Positions 48,156 to 56,434 are shown, counted from the stretch's first letter. The stretch: 64,000 nucleotides of DNA from Bacillus sp. AFS088145 (GCF_002564465.1 NZ_NUUX01000008.1:39953-103952), one strand, 5' to 3'. Made by a program: numbers and translations. The notes: generated from the letters alone by a model not told the origin.

Positions 48156-49385
48156 TTAATCCATTTTAACTGAACTAAGTTCAAATGCATCATGAAGTGC
48201 AGTAACTGCTTCGACCATATCTTCATTTTTGACAAGTACCCAAATCGTTGTATGACTATCAGCTGATTGTAAAATCTGAATCCCTTTTTCAGCTAATGCA
48301 GTTACAATTTTTGAAGTTACGCCAGGTACTCCTGCAATTGCCGCTCCAACTATTGATACTTTTGCACACCCTGTAATGTATGAAGGCTCATAGCCAATAC
48401 CTTTTAATACTTCAATCGCTTTTGAAGCAACTTCATCACTTACAGTGTATACTACACCATTAGGTGAAATATTAATAAAGTCTACGCTTATTCCTTTATT
48501 TGCCATTGCTTTAAATACTTGAGAATGTAAATCAAAAGTATGTTCCTTTGAAGTTACTCTAATTTGTGTAACATTCGGTACATGTGCGATTCCTGTAATT
48601 AAACGATCATGAATATTTTCACCAATAATTCGTTGGGTAGGATTCGATGTTACTAGTGTACCTAAACTATTTGAATAAGTTGAACGAATTCGAATAGGTA
48701 CCTTCCCTTGCATCGCGATTTCTACAGCTCTAGGATGAATTACTTTAGCTCCTTGATATGCCATATTACATATTTCTGCATAAGTCACAACTGATAAAGG
48801 TCTTGCTTCCTTTACAATCCTTGGATCTGCTGTCATTACACCTTCAACGTCAGTAAAGATTTCGATTGTTTCTGCGCCAACAGCAACCCCAAGTGCAGAT
48901 GCAGAAGTATCACTTCCACCTCTACCTAATGTTGTGATATCACCATTTGATGTTGATCCTTGGAATCCTGCGACTACTACAACATCATAGTTTTCTAGCT
49001 CTTTAATTAGACGGCCACATTTCATATCAAGAATTTTTGCATTTCCAAATTCATCATTTGTTCGGAAACCTGCAGATGCACCTGTCATTGCCATGGCATG
49101 AATACCGTTTTCATTCAATAAATTTGAAAAAACAATTGATGAAATTGTTTCACCACATGACATTAATAAATCAAGTTCTCTTTGTGTTACCTTACTTTTT
49201 TTTGCGCCAACTAAATTTAATAGTGTATCTGTTGCATATGGTTCACCTTTTCGTCCCATTGCAGAAACAACTACTACTAATTTATATCCTTTTTCTAATG
49301 CTTCTTTTATATGCTTAAGTGCGTGCTTTCTTCCATTTTCGTCACGTACTGAAGTTCCTCCAAATTTTTGGACTAATATTTTCAT
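48156..49385 (-). CDS. dapG: Aspartate kinase I (DapG type)
   Basis: A 409-residue aspartokinase. The kinase domain starts with VQKFGGTSV and has a GGSDTSASALG nucleotide loop; two C-terminal ACT domains span about 260-409. The DapG isozyme of Bacillus is inhibited by diaminopimelate and supplies dipicolinate during sporulation. It lies 26 bp after asd and 20 bp before dapA, forming one operon. Confidence 0.95.
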   Translation of the reverse strand: MKILVQKFGGTSVRDENGRKHALKHIKEALEKGYKLVVVVSAMGRKGEPYATDTLLNLVGAKKSKVTQRELDLLMSCGETISSIVFSNLLNENGIHAMAMTGASAGFRTNDEFGNAKILDMKCGRLIKELENYDVVVVAGFQGSTSNGDITTLGRGGSDTSASALGVAVGAETIEIFTDVEGVMTADPRIVKEARPLSVVTYAEICNMAYQGAKVIHPRAVEIAMQGKVPIRIRSTYSNSLGTLVTSNPTQRIIGENIHDRLITGIAHVPNVTQIRVTSKEHTFDLHSQVFKAMANKGISVDFINISPNGVVYTVSDEVASKAIEVLKGIGYEPSYITGCAKVSIVGAAIAGVPGVTSKIVTALAEKGIQILQSADSHTTIWVLVKNEDMVEAVTALHDAFELSSVKMD

Positions 49386-49410
49386 TCTTGCACCTCTCTA
49401 GCAGTTTTCA

Positions 49411-50454
49411 CTAAATGATGCTCAACTCAATTAATCTTTCAGCAATTTGCACTGAATTCCAAGCAGCACCTTTTAATAGATTATCTGAAACGATCCATAA
49501 ATGGAATCCAAATGGATTATCCAGGTCTTTACGGATACGTCCTACAAACACTTCATTACTTCCAATACTGTAAAATGGCATTGGATATAGTTGTTGTTCT
49601 GGATCATCTTGTAAAACGATTCCAGGTGCATCACTTAAAAGTGATTTAAGTTCAGCTACCGATATTTCCTTATCAACTTCAATGTAAACTGACTCTGAGT
49701 GACCAGAAATTACAGGAAGTCTTACACAAGTTGCACTAATTTGTAATTCAGGTAAATGCATGATTTTTTTCGTTTCATTAATCATTTTCATTTCTTCATA
49801 AGTATATCCATTCTCAGTAAATACATCGATTTGTGGAATTGCGTTAAAAGCAATTTGATAATGCTTCTCACCACTTTTTACCGGTAATACTGATGGAGTT
49901 GCTTCTTCGCCATTTAAGAATGCTTGCGCCTGATCCTTTAATGCTTCAATTGCTGTAACTCCAGCACCAGAAACGGCTTGGTAAGTTGAAACTACTACTT
50001 TATTTAAACCAATTGATTGACGAATTGGTTCTAGGGCAACAACCATTTGGATTGTTGAACAGTTAGGATTTGCAATAATACCTTTATGATTAAATAAATC
50101 TTTGTCATTTACTTCAGGTACAACTAAAGGTACATCTTCAGCCATTCTAAATGCACTAGTGTTATCTACTACTACTGCCCCTCTTTTAACTGCTTCAGGA
50201 GCTAGATCTTTTGATACTGAGCCACCAGCACTAAATAAAGCAATATCAACACCTTCAAAAGCTTCAGGAGTAGCTTCTTGTACGATTACTTCTTCACCTT
50301 TATATGTTAACTTTGTTCCTGCAGAACGTTTTGAAGATAAATATTTAATTTCTTTTACTGGAAAATTTCTTTTCTCTAATGTTGCAATCATTTGTTGTCC
50401 AACTGCTCCAGTTGCACCTACTACAGCTACTACATAACTTTGTTTATTCCCCAC
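49411..50454 (-). CDS. asd: Aspartate-semialdehyde dehydrogenase
   Basis: A 347-residue enzyme reducing aspartyl phosphate with [15 protein letters not shown] binds NADPH, and the catalytic Cys is in NPNCST. C-terminal [11 protein letters not shown] carries the conserved His. The start is GTG. A sigma-A-like promoter (50492-50520) precedes it, so asd-dapG-dapA can be expressed in vegetative cells even though dpaB upstream is interrupted. Confidence 0.96.
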   Translation of the reverse strand: MGNKQSYVVAVVGATGAVGQQMIATLEKRNFPVKEIKYLSSKRSAGTKLTYKGEEVIVQEATPEAFEGVDIALFSAGGSVSKDLAPEAVKRGAVVVDNTSAFRMAEDVPLVVPEVNDKDLFNHKGIIANPNCSTIQMVVALEPIRQSIGLNKVVVSTYQAVSGAGVTAIEALKDQAQAFLNGEEATPSVLPVKSGEKHYQIAFNAIPQIDVFTENGYTYEEMKMINETKKIMHLPELQISATCVRLPVISGHSESVYIEVDKEISVAELKSLLSDAPGIVLQDDPEQQLYPMPFYSIGSNEVFVGRIRKDLDNPFGFHLWIVSDNLLKGAAWNSVQIAERLIELSII

Positions 50455-50491
50455 TTTTTTTGCACCATCCCTGTTTTCACTTTTATTAAAT

Positions 50492-50520
50492 AGTTTACGT
50501 CAAATGAAGTTTATATTCAA
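50492..50520 (-). promoter_or_regulatory. Candidate sigma-A promoter of asd-dapG-dapA
   Basis: On the minus strand TTGAAT, 17 bases, TAAACT. An 8-bp perfect hairpin (GAGTATGT/ACATACTC, 50555-50581) lies just upstream, between the dpaB 3' fragment and this promoter. Confidence 0.45.
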
Positions 50521-50637
50521 AGGTTTTCGCTTGAATAATTGATTTCATAGTAACGAGTATGTATCCTAATGACACATACTCAATTTTCTTCATTCTAACA
50601 TAGAAAAAATAATTCAGTCTTATTTTTTCTAAAATAT

Positions 50638-50821
50638 TTATTGGAGATCGCGATATTTTTCAACTAAAACAGGTTGAAGTTGTTTTCCTTCAATAGAAGA
50701 TTTCACTGTATCAAGCAATGATTCCATTCTTGCCACTAAAGAATTCGGTTTTTTTATTGGATCATCTTGACCAAAGGGAATAAAATAGATATTTTTTGTA
50801 CTCATTAAACGCATTAAATTA
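50638..50821 (-). CDS. dpaB: Dipicolinate synthase subunit B, C-terminal part of interrupted gene
   Basis: The minus-strand frame reads NLMRLMSTKNIYFIPFGQ, then KKPNSLVARME and ends KQLQPVLVEKYRDLQ, the C-terminal 60 residues of SpoVFB. It has no start of its own and no ribosome binding site. The frame is open up to and through the 10-bp att core at 50812-50821. Joined to the 5' part at 53635-54060 in frame, it gives about 199 residues, close to the 200 of B. subtilis. It follows asd as expected for the operon. Confidence 0.93.
50812..50821. repeat. Attachment site core, left junction
   Basis: CATTAAATTA, identical to the right core. The chromosomal side is dpaB 3' coding sequence; the element side begins TGACTTAGAGGATAATACC. 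Confidence 0.88.
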
Positions 50822-50950
50822 TGACTTAGAGGATAATACCTATAAATGGAATATCATTGGTTTGGGACAGTAAAAAATTGACATTAATAGGAGCCGATTA
50901 AAGGATTTAAAAGGGGATTGAAACAAAAATTAACCTTAGTAAAATAATTT

Positions 50951-51499
50951 TTAAGATCTCACCCTAAGATTGTAATGAACAATATATTTAGCGTAAACAG
51001 TATCAAGTTGTTTTTTAATGCAAGTATTATAAAAGGTTTGTTTATAATCAGTATATAGTACCTTTAAAAACCGATCTCTAATTGATTTAATCGTCAAATT
51101 ATGAAACCGTAAATAGGTTTCAGTCCAAAATACCATATTGTTTGAAAAAGTTTCATCGTCGATTTCAAAAAATGTCCGTACAGCTCGAACACCAATATTC
51201 CCCATTAAAACAGTAACATCTTCCACGTCAACATTTGCATCTAGTTCAAAAATAATAATCTCATTGTCGTTTCTAGTTCTATTATTTGCACCCTTAAGTG
51301 AATAACCGATTAATTCACCATTTGTAAGATTAAAAGCAACTACACCTTTAGCATAATCTAAAGCCCAGTTTTGATAAGCTAGTTCTATGACATCTTTTAT
51401 TCTTACATTTAATATTAAATGATCAGCAAGCTTACGTTCGATCAATTTTTCCTTTGAAAAAAATTGTTTTTTTAAATGATATTCGATAATAACCAACAT
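50951..51499 (-). CDS. Element-borne hypothetical protein, 182 aa
   Basis: I do not recognise this protein. It is mixed alpha/beta with no Cys motif, no HTH and no membrane segment; the C-terminal third is rich in Tyr, Lys and Arg (YTDYKQTFYNTCIKKQ). GAGAGG lies almost directly before the ATG, so the true start may be the next-codon TTG. It is transcribed toward the dpaB 3' fragment and is bounded by att and by two hairpin terminators upstream. It is not needed for known serine integration chemistry, so it is a candidate cargo or regulator. Confidence 0.65.
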   Translation of the reverse strand: MLVIIEYHLKKQFFSKEKLIERKLADHLILNVRIKDVIELAYQNWALDYAKGVVAFNLTNGELIGYSLKGANNRTRNDNEIIIFELDANVDVEDVTVLMGNIGVRAVRTFFEIDDETFSNNMVFWTETYLRFHNLTIKSIRDRFLKVLYTDYKQTFYNTCIKKQLDTVYAKYIVHYNLRVRS

Positions 51500-51552
51500 T
51501 CCTCTCTATGATGAATATTTAGAATCACTATCACTATAATTACGATCGTTAT

Positions 51553-51587
51553 GTAAAAAAAATGACAGATTTTTGAGTAATCTGTCT
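51553..51587 (-). terminator. Second terminator inside the element
   Basis: GACAGATT pairs with AATCTGTC around a 7-nt loop, then A and T8 on the minus strand. No annotated gene ends just before it. Confidence 0.65.
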
Positions 51588-51764
51588 CAGAATTTTTCTG
51601 AAATACATGAATCACCTTGATCATGGTCACTATTATATCTACAGTTAAATTGATTGCATATTTAGTTTTTTACCGTTGTAAAAGTACAAAAAATATTGTT
51701 TCCCTAAGGTATCCTGTCATTTGGAATAATCGCTAATTCTTTCTAGGTCAATAGAAACTATAAA

Positions 51765-51792
51765 ATAAAAAAAGCACCCTTTTTTGGTGCTT
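51765..51792 (-). terminator. Terminator of the 61-aa ORF
   Basis: AAGCACC pairs with GGGTGCTT around A6, followed by T7 on the minus strand, 12 bp past the stop. Confidence 0.8.
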
Positions 51793-51804
51793 ACTAAATT
51801 CATC

Positions 51805-51990
51805 TTACTGATCATCTTTCTTATACAATTCTTCTTTAACAATCTTCCAGCCAATCGTATGAATTTCTTTAATAATTTTCTTTCTATTTTCTTCTGTAAC
51901 ATCATTTGGCGCAATTATATTCACTTTTGTTTTTCCAAATTGATAGGTAGCAGTAAATTCTGTTTGTTTACTCAGTATCACCACCCCCAT
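51805..51990 (-). CDS. Small element-borne protein, about 56-61 aa
   Basis: A small protein with a beta-hairpin-like start (TATYQFGKTKVNIIAP) and an amphipathic helix (ENRKKIIKEIHTIGWKIVKEEL). It is divergent from the recombinase, 112 bp apart. The first ATG has no ribosome binding site, while GGGGGTG overlaps it, so translation may begin at a CTG at 51975. CATACAAT upstream matches a sigma-E -10, but no proper -35 is seen. A strong terminator follows, supporting a real gene. Its size and position fit a recombination directionality factor, as an inference only. Confidence 0.65.
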   Translation of the reverse strand: MGVVILSKQTEFTATYQFGKTKVNIIAPNDVTEENRKKIIKEIHTIGWKIVKEELYKKDDQ

Positions 51991-52102
51991 AATTCATTGT
52001 ATGTTTCGTTTTATGACGGACTAACCAACCATTTGTTGCCGATTGATTCAAAAATTAATTAATTCCTTAATTAGACATATATATAGTCTATGAGGTGATT
52101 AA

Positions 52103-53599
52103 ATGGAACGAATTGCATTGTACTTGCGTAAAAGTCGAGCAGATCTAGATGCAGAGGCTAGAGGTGAAGGTGAGACCTTATCAAAGCATAAGGAGCAGCT
52201 TTTAAAATTCGCTAAGGACCATAATTTAAATATAATTTGTATCCGACAGGAAATTGCATCTGGTGAATCGCTTGTTTACCGGCCAGAAATGTTAAAGCTT
52301 TTACAAGAAGTTGAAGAATTTAAATATGATGGCGTGTTAGTAATGGATATGGACCGTCTTGGACGCGGTAATATGAAGGAGCAAGGCATTATTTTAGAAA
52401 CCTTTAAATCATCTAGAACAAAAATTATTACACCAAGAAAGACCTATGACCTTCATGATGAGTTTGATGAGGAATACAGTGAATTTGAGGCATTTATGGC
52501 GCGGAAAGAATTAAAAATAATTACTCGAAGGCTTCAACGAGGTCGAGTATTATCAGTCCAAAGAGGAAATTATTTAGGAACCTTTGCACCTTATGGTTAT
52601 GAGATTTATGAAACAAAGGAATTCCGCTCTTTACGTATTAATAGCAATCAGGCAAAGGTAGTAAAAAGTATTTTTGAATGGTATACGAAGGATTTGATTG
52701 GTGCAAATGAAATTGCTAACCGTTTAAATCAAATGAATATCCCGTCCTATACAGGGAAAAAGTGGAGTTACCATTCCATTTTGGAGATGATAAAAAATCC
52801 TATTTATATCGGTAAGGTGACTTGGAATAAAAAATCAAGTAAGGGTATAAGAAAACCAAAATCTGACTGGTTGATTGTTGATGGAAAACATGAAGCAATC
52901 ATTGATCTTGATATATTCAACTCAGCACAAAATATTTTAAATAGTCGTTACCATGCCCCTTATAATACTAAATTAAGTAATCAGCTAGCTGGAATAATGT
53001 TTTGCAGTAAATGTGGTTCAAAATTACAGCAGCGTTATCCAAAAGGCAAGCCTAGACAAATTGTTTGTACAAATAACCGTTGTAACACCCGCTCTTCCTA
53101 CACTCATTTAATTGAAGAGAAACTCTTACAGGGGTTAGAAATTTGGTTAAAAGAATACAAAATAAGTTTTACAAATCAAACCGACGAGAAAGATTTTGAT
53201 GTGATTAATTTAAAAAAACAGGCACTTAAACAAATCGAAAATGAATTAAATGAAGTAGTAAAACAAAAAAATAATTTATTTAATTTACTAGAACGTGGTG
53301 TTTATGATGAATCGATTTACAATGAACGTTCTGAAATCCTCTCTAACCGACTAGAGGAACTTTCAAATAGTAAGACGTTAGTTTCGGATGAACTAGCTAA
53401 ATATCACAATAGAGAGTTGCTAAACGAACAATTTATTCCAACCTTTGAAAAAGTGTTAGATTTATATTACAAAACAACCGATATAGAACTTAAAAATCGT
53501 CTCCTTAAATCAGTTTTATTTAAAGTTGAGTATCAAAAAGAGCCACATCAAAAACTAGATGATTTTACACTTATACTTTACCCAAAGCTCCCCAGGTGA
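52103..53599 (+). CDS. Large serine recombinase (SpoIVCA/integrase type)
   Basis: A 498-residue site-specific recombinase. The catalytic resolvase domain spans about 1-150, with nucleophile Ser11 in YLRKSRADLD and the Arg-rich DMDRLGRG loop near 82-89. A recombinase domain follows (about 160-290), then a zinc ribbon with C301, C304, C322 and C327 and a coiled coil at about 365-450, the synapsis-gating module of large serine integrases. GAGGTGATTAA precedes the ATG. It lies inside dpaB, 36 bp from the right att core, and should excise or integrate the element. Confidence 0.96.
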   Translation: MERIALYLRKSRADLDAEARGEGETLSKHKEQLLKFAKDHNLNIICIRQEIASGESLVYRPEMLKLLQEVEEFKYDGVLVMDMDRLGRGNMKEQGIILETFKSSRTKIITPRKTYDLHDEFDEEYSEFEAFMARKELKIITRRLQRGRVLSVQRGNYLGTFAPYGYEIYETKEFRSLRINSNQAKVVKSIFEWYTKDLIGANEIANRLNQMNIPSYTGKKWSYHSILEMIKNPIYIGKVTWNKKSSKGIRKPKSDWLIVDGKHEAIIDLDIFNSAQNILNSRYHAPYNTKLSNQLAGIMFCSKCGSKLQQRYPKGKPRQIVCTNNRCNTRSSYTHLIEEKLLQGLEIWLKEYKISFTNQTDEKDFDVINLKKQALKQIENELNEVVKQKNNLFNLLERGVYDESIYNERSEILSNRLEELSNSKTLVSDELAKYHNRELLNEQFIPTFEKVLDLYYKTTDIELKNRLLKSVLFKVEYQKEPHQKLDDFTLILYPKLPR

Positions 53600-53631
53600 T
53601 CTTGTTAACTGATTTGGTATTACCATCTAAG

Positions 53632-54060
53632 TCACATTAAATTAGTTCCATTTAAACCTAAAGCATCGTTTGTAGAAATACCTAAAACAACAGGTTTTCC
53701 ATTTCTTAATGTAGCCTTAGCTGCCATTAATACAGGGCTATCAGTTTGAGCATTAGCAAACTTACTCATTGAATTTCCTGTTAACGGTGCAATTACCATG
53801 CAATCTAATTGTACTTTTGGACCAAATGGTTCTGCTCCTACAATTGAATCAACTGTTTTACGCCCTGTAATTTCTTCTATTTTTTCGATCCAGTCTTCTC
53901 CTACACCAAATCGAGTTGTTGTGCTTTTTACAGTAAATGTAACAACAGGGTATACGTCAGCTCCATCATCCACTAACTTTTGAATTTGTGGTACTACCTC
54001 TTCATAAGTACAATGTGATCCTGTAATACCAAATCCAATTTTCTTACCTTTCAACGTCAT
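53632..54060 (-). CDS. dpaB: Dipicolinate synthase subunit B, N-terminal part of interrupted gene
   Basis: 142 codons of SpoVFB, a flavoprotein-like fold (GKKIGFGITGSHCTYEEV, then APLTGNSMSKFANAQTD). With DpaA it oxidises dihydrodipicolinate-type intermediates to dipicolinic acid in the mother cell. The frame reads LGLNGTNLM, then stops at TGA 3 bases inside the element. The ATG overlaps the dpaA stop by 4 bases. The truncated form lacks the last 57 residues and is probably inactive until excision. Confidence 0.95.
   Translation of the reverse strand: MTLKGKKIGFGITGSHCTYEEVVPQIQKLVDDGADVYPVVTFTVKSTTTRFGVGEDWIEKIEEITGRKTVDSIVGAEPFGPKVQLDCMVIAPLTGNSMSKFANAQTDSPVLMAAKATLRNGKPVVLGISTNDALGLNGTNLM
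53635..53644. repeat. Attachment site core, right junction
   Basis: CATTAAATTA, identical to the left core. The element side ends GGTATTACCATCTAAGTCA, and the chromosomal side is dpaB 5' coding sequence. Confidence 0.88.
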
Positions 54061-54959
54061 TTTTGTTGCTCCTTCCTTTTATCTAAATCTACCTTTAATA
54101 GCTGTGTTAGTACGTTTCCAATTATTTGACCTGCTGTTTTAGGAGCAACGATTCCTGGTAAACCTGGTGCTAGTAATGCCTTAATACCTCTTTTTTCAGC
54201 ATAACGAAAATCTGTTCCTCCAGGTTTAGAGGCTAAATCAATAATTAATGAATGAGGTTGTAATTTTGAAATAACACTTGCTGTCACGATTTGAACTGGA
54301 ACAGTATTAATTACAACATCTACATCCTTTAAGGCCTCTTCAATATTCTTAAATTCAAAAGCTTCTAAGCCCATTTCAACAATTCTAGCAATATGTTCTG
54401 ATTTACGAGCCCCTACTTTTACTTTTGCACCCAAATTATGAAAAGTCCTTGCGACACTCATTCCTGTACGACCTAAACCTAATACGGCTACTTTCGAATT
54501 ATGAATTGTATATTCCGTATGTTGAATAACCATCATAATCGTACCTTCAACGGTTGGAATACTATTATAAATAGCTACATCGTCTCGTTCAAATAATTTT
54601 ACTAACTTTCGATTTGAAGCTGTAACTATACTATCTAAGTATGAGTTACTTATTCCAGAGTAAATCGTACAATGCGAAGGAGTACTGTCTAAAATTTCTT
54701 TTGTCAGCACGACTTTCTCATTTGAAAAAATTGTATCGACAACTCCTTCAATATTCGTACCTGGTACAGGTAGAAGGATTGCATCTAGATCTTCAAAATT
54801 TGCATCTGCCATTAATTCTTTTGATGCACTTGTAAAGCCACTATCTAATTGTTCAAAGCCTATTAATGTTACCTTTGCGTCTAACTCTGTTAACTTCCGA
54901 ATAACTTCTAGCTGTCTGGCGTCCCCACCAATAACAGCAATATGCAAGCCAGTTAACAT
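54057..54959 (-). CDS. dpaA: Dipicolinate synthase subunit A
   Basis: A 300-residue NAD(P)-binding subunit. The N-terminal MLTGLHIAVIGGDARQLEV is the SpoVFA hallmark, and a second Rossmann motif VAVLGLGRTGMSVAR lies near 153-167. It makes dipicolinic acid, which loads into the forespore with calcium and gives heat resistance. A consensus sigma-K promoter lies 86 bp upstream. AAGGTGAATGCTGC precedes the ATG. Translation is coupled to dpaB. Confidence 0.96.
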   Translation of the reverse strand: MLTGLHIAVIGGDARQLEVIRKLTELDAKVTLIGFEQLDSGFTSASKELMADANFEDLDAILLPVPGTNIEGVVDTIFSNEKVVLTKEILDSTPSHCTIYSGISNSYLDSIVTASNRKLVKLFERDDVAIYNSIPTVEGTIMMVIQHTEYTIHNSKVAVLGLGRTGMSVARTFHNLGAKVKVGARKSEHIARIVEMGLEAFEFKNIEEALKDVDVVINTVPVQIVTASVISKLQPHSLIIDLASKPGGTDFRYAEKRGIKALLAPGLPGIVAPKTAGQIIGNVLTQLLKVDLDKRKEQQK

Positions 54960-55044
54960 GCAGCATTCACCTTCTTTACTTCACTATGGTAAATGGAAAT
55001 TAATCTCTGTAAGCAGGACTACCGCCTAACATCTTTCTCCTAAA

Positions 55045-55073
55045 TATCTTATGAATCTTCCATTGCATTGGTG
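55045..55073 (-). promoter_or_regulatory. Sigma-K promoter of dpaAB
   Basis: On the minus strand CACC, 16 bases, CATAAGATA, a full match to the sigma-K consensus mACm-N16-CATAnnnTA, 86 bp before dpaA. Confidence 0.8.
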
Positions 55074-55154
55074 AAGATTCTTTCTAAAATTAAGGAGCAG
55101 TAATAAAAAACTGTTTAAATCTGAGCATTTCTATTCTCGGTCATTTGAAATATA

Positions 55155-55183
55155 AAAAAGAGAGCCCTATAAAGGCCCCCTAA
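55155..55183 (-). terminator. mlpA terminator
   Basis: GGGGGCC pairs with GGGCTCTC (with G-T pairs and one bulge), then T6, just after mlpA. Confidence 0.55.
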
Positions 55184-55192
55184 TTTATCAAC

Positions 55193-56434
55193 TTATTGTT
55201 TAATATTTGTTGGAATTACTCCATCAGGACTTACTAATGAAACTGCGTAATCGTCAGTAAAAACAAACTTCGCAATATCATTTACTTTATCAATTGTTAC
55301 TCCATCAATTAGTTGGATTACTTCATCTAAAGTACGGTGATTACCTAGCATTAATTCATTTTTACCATTTCGGCTCATTCTGCTATTTGTACTTTCTAAT
55401 CCTAACATTAAATTACCTTTTAATTGCTCTTTACAATTATTTAATTCTTTTTCTGTTATTCCATCTGCATTTAATACTTTTAAAGTTTCTTGGATTGTTT
55501 CAAATAATTGATTTAGTTGGCTTTTTCCAGTACCTGCATAAATTGCAACTGTACCACTATCATGGTATGCAGAGTGATAAGAGAATACTGAATATGCAAG
55601 TCCTTTTTGCTCACGAACATCTTGGAATAAACGACTACTCATACTACCACCAAGTATATTATTTAAAGCAATTAATGGATATAAATCGCTATGTCCAAGT
55701 TCAAGACCTCTATAGCCAACACAAAGATGTGCTTGCTCTGTTTCTTTTTTGCGAGCAATTTGTCCATAATGGATTGTAGGGATTCCAAAGTTGATATCTT
55801 TCTTTTTACCCTCATAATTTCCAAATAAATCTTCAACACGTTTAATAAAAGATTCATCAATATTACCCGCAATTGAAATAACTACTTGATCCGGAGTGTA
55901 AAAATCCTTCATGTACTGACGTAAAGTATCGCTGTTAAAAGATTTTAAAGTTTCTTCTGTACCTAATATTGGATAACCTAATGGATGAGTTTCATACATA
56001 ACTTTACCTAATAAATCATGTACTAAATCATCTGGTGTATCATCATACATTTTGATTTCTTCAAGTACTACATTTTTTTCTTTTTCTAATTCACCTTCAT
56101 CAAAAGTTGAATTAAAAAACATATCTCCTAACACTTCTAAAGCGTAATCCGCATGAGTATCTAATACTTTAGCGTAATAACAAGTATATTCTTTTGAAGT
56201 AAATGCATTTACTTGTCCACCAATTGAATCGAAACTTTCAGCGATTTCTTTCGCATTGCGTGTTTTAGTACCTTTAAAGAACATATGCTCAAGAAAATGT
56301 GAAACACCATTCAGTTCTGACGTTTCATTGCTTGAACCTGTTTTAATCCAGACTCCAAGTGCAACTGAACGAACAGTTGAAATATTTTCAATAACTACTC
56401 TAACTCCATTTTTGCAAGTATGTCGTACAATCAT
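55193..56434 (-). CDS. mlpA: M16 zinc protease MlpA (YmxG)
   Basis: A 413-residue mitochondrial-processing-peptidase-like enzyme. HFLEH at 46-50 with the distal Glu in EKNVVLEEIKMYDDTPDD gives a complete zinc site. GGSMSSRLFQDVREQKGLAYSV is the family's glycine-rich/RY region. AGGAGG lies 6 bases before the ATG. In B. subtilis it lies just upstream of ymxH-dpaAB; here ymxH is missing from the 233-bp spacer. Confidence 0.93.
   Translation of the reverse strand: MIVRHTCKNGVRVVIENISTVRSVALGVWIKTGSSNETSELNGVSHFLEHMFFKGTKTRNAKEIAESFDSIGGQVNAFTSKEYTCYYAKVLDTHADYALEVLGDMFFNSTFDEGELEKEKNVVLEEIKMYDDTPDDLVHDLLGKVMYETHPLGYPILGTEETLKSFNSDTLRQYMKDFYTPDQVVISIAGNIDESFIKRVEDLFGNYEGKKKDINFGIPTIHYGQIARKKETEQAHLCVGYRGLELGHSDLYPLIALNNILGGSMSSRLFQDVREQKGLAYSVFSYHSAYHDSGTVAIYAGTGKSQLNQLFETIQETLKVLNADGITEKELNNCKEQLKGNLMLGLESTNSRMSRNGKNELMLGNHRTLDEVIQLIDGVTIDKVNDIAKFVFTDDYAVSLVSPDGVIPTNIKQ

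Larger units (their letters stand above)
51500..51804. other. Intra-element spacer with two hairpins
   Basis: No convincing gene. It holds the small-ORF terminator (51765-51792), a second minus-strand hairpin with T8 (51553-51587), and between them a minus-strand TATAAT and a 19-codon frame after AAGGTGATTC. The frame runs through the second hairpin, so coding is doubtful. Confidence 0.4.
50812..53644. mobile_element. Intervening recombinase element splitting dpaB (skin/vfbin-like), 2,823 bp unit
   Basis: CATTAAATTA occurs at both junctions (50812-50821 and 53635-53644), each within the dpaB reading frame at the codons for Asn-Leu-Met. The unit between holds a large serine recombinase, a divergent 61-aa ORF and a 182-aa ORF. 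Both inner ends carry inverted arms: 50822-50840 and 53616-53634 match in 17 of 19 positions when one is reversed. Excision would restore dpaB exactly. Similar elements interrupting sigK (skin) and spoVFB (vfbin, B. weihenstephanensis) are known to be excised in the sporulating mother cell. Confidence 0.93.

Noticed and set aside
51717-51914. 65-codon minus-strand frame in the element
   Set aside because: It overlaps the 61-aa ORF in another frame and runs through that gene's terminator.
52080-52095. Sigma-E/K promoter for the serine recombinase (CATATATAT)
   Set aside because: The last bases do not match either -10 consensus and no proper -35 is found, so not listed as a promoter.
53632-54060. 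dpaB as a simple decayed pseudogene
   Set aside because: Both halves are fully open, the junction repeats are exact and in frame, and an intact recombinase is present, which favours programmed excision.
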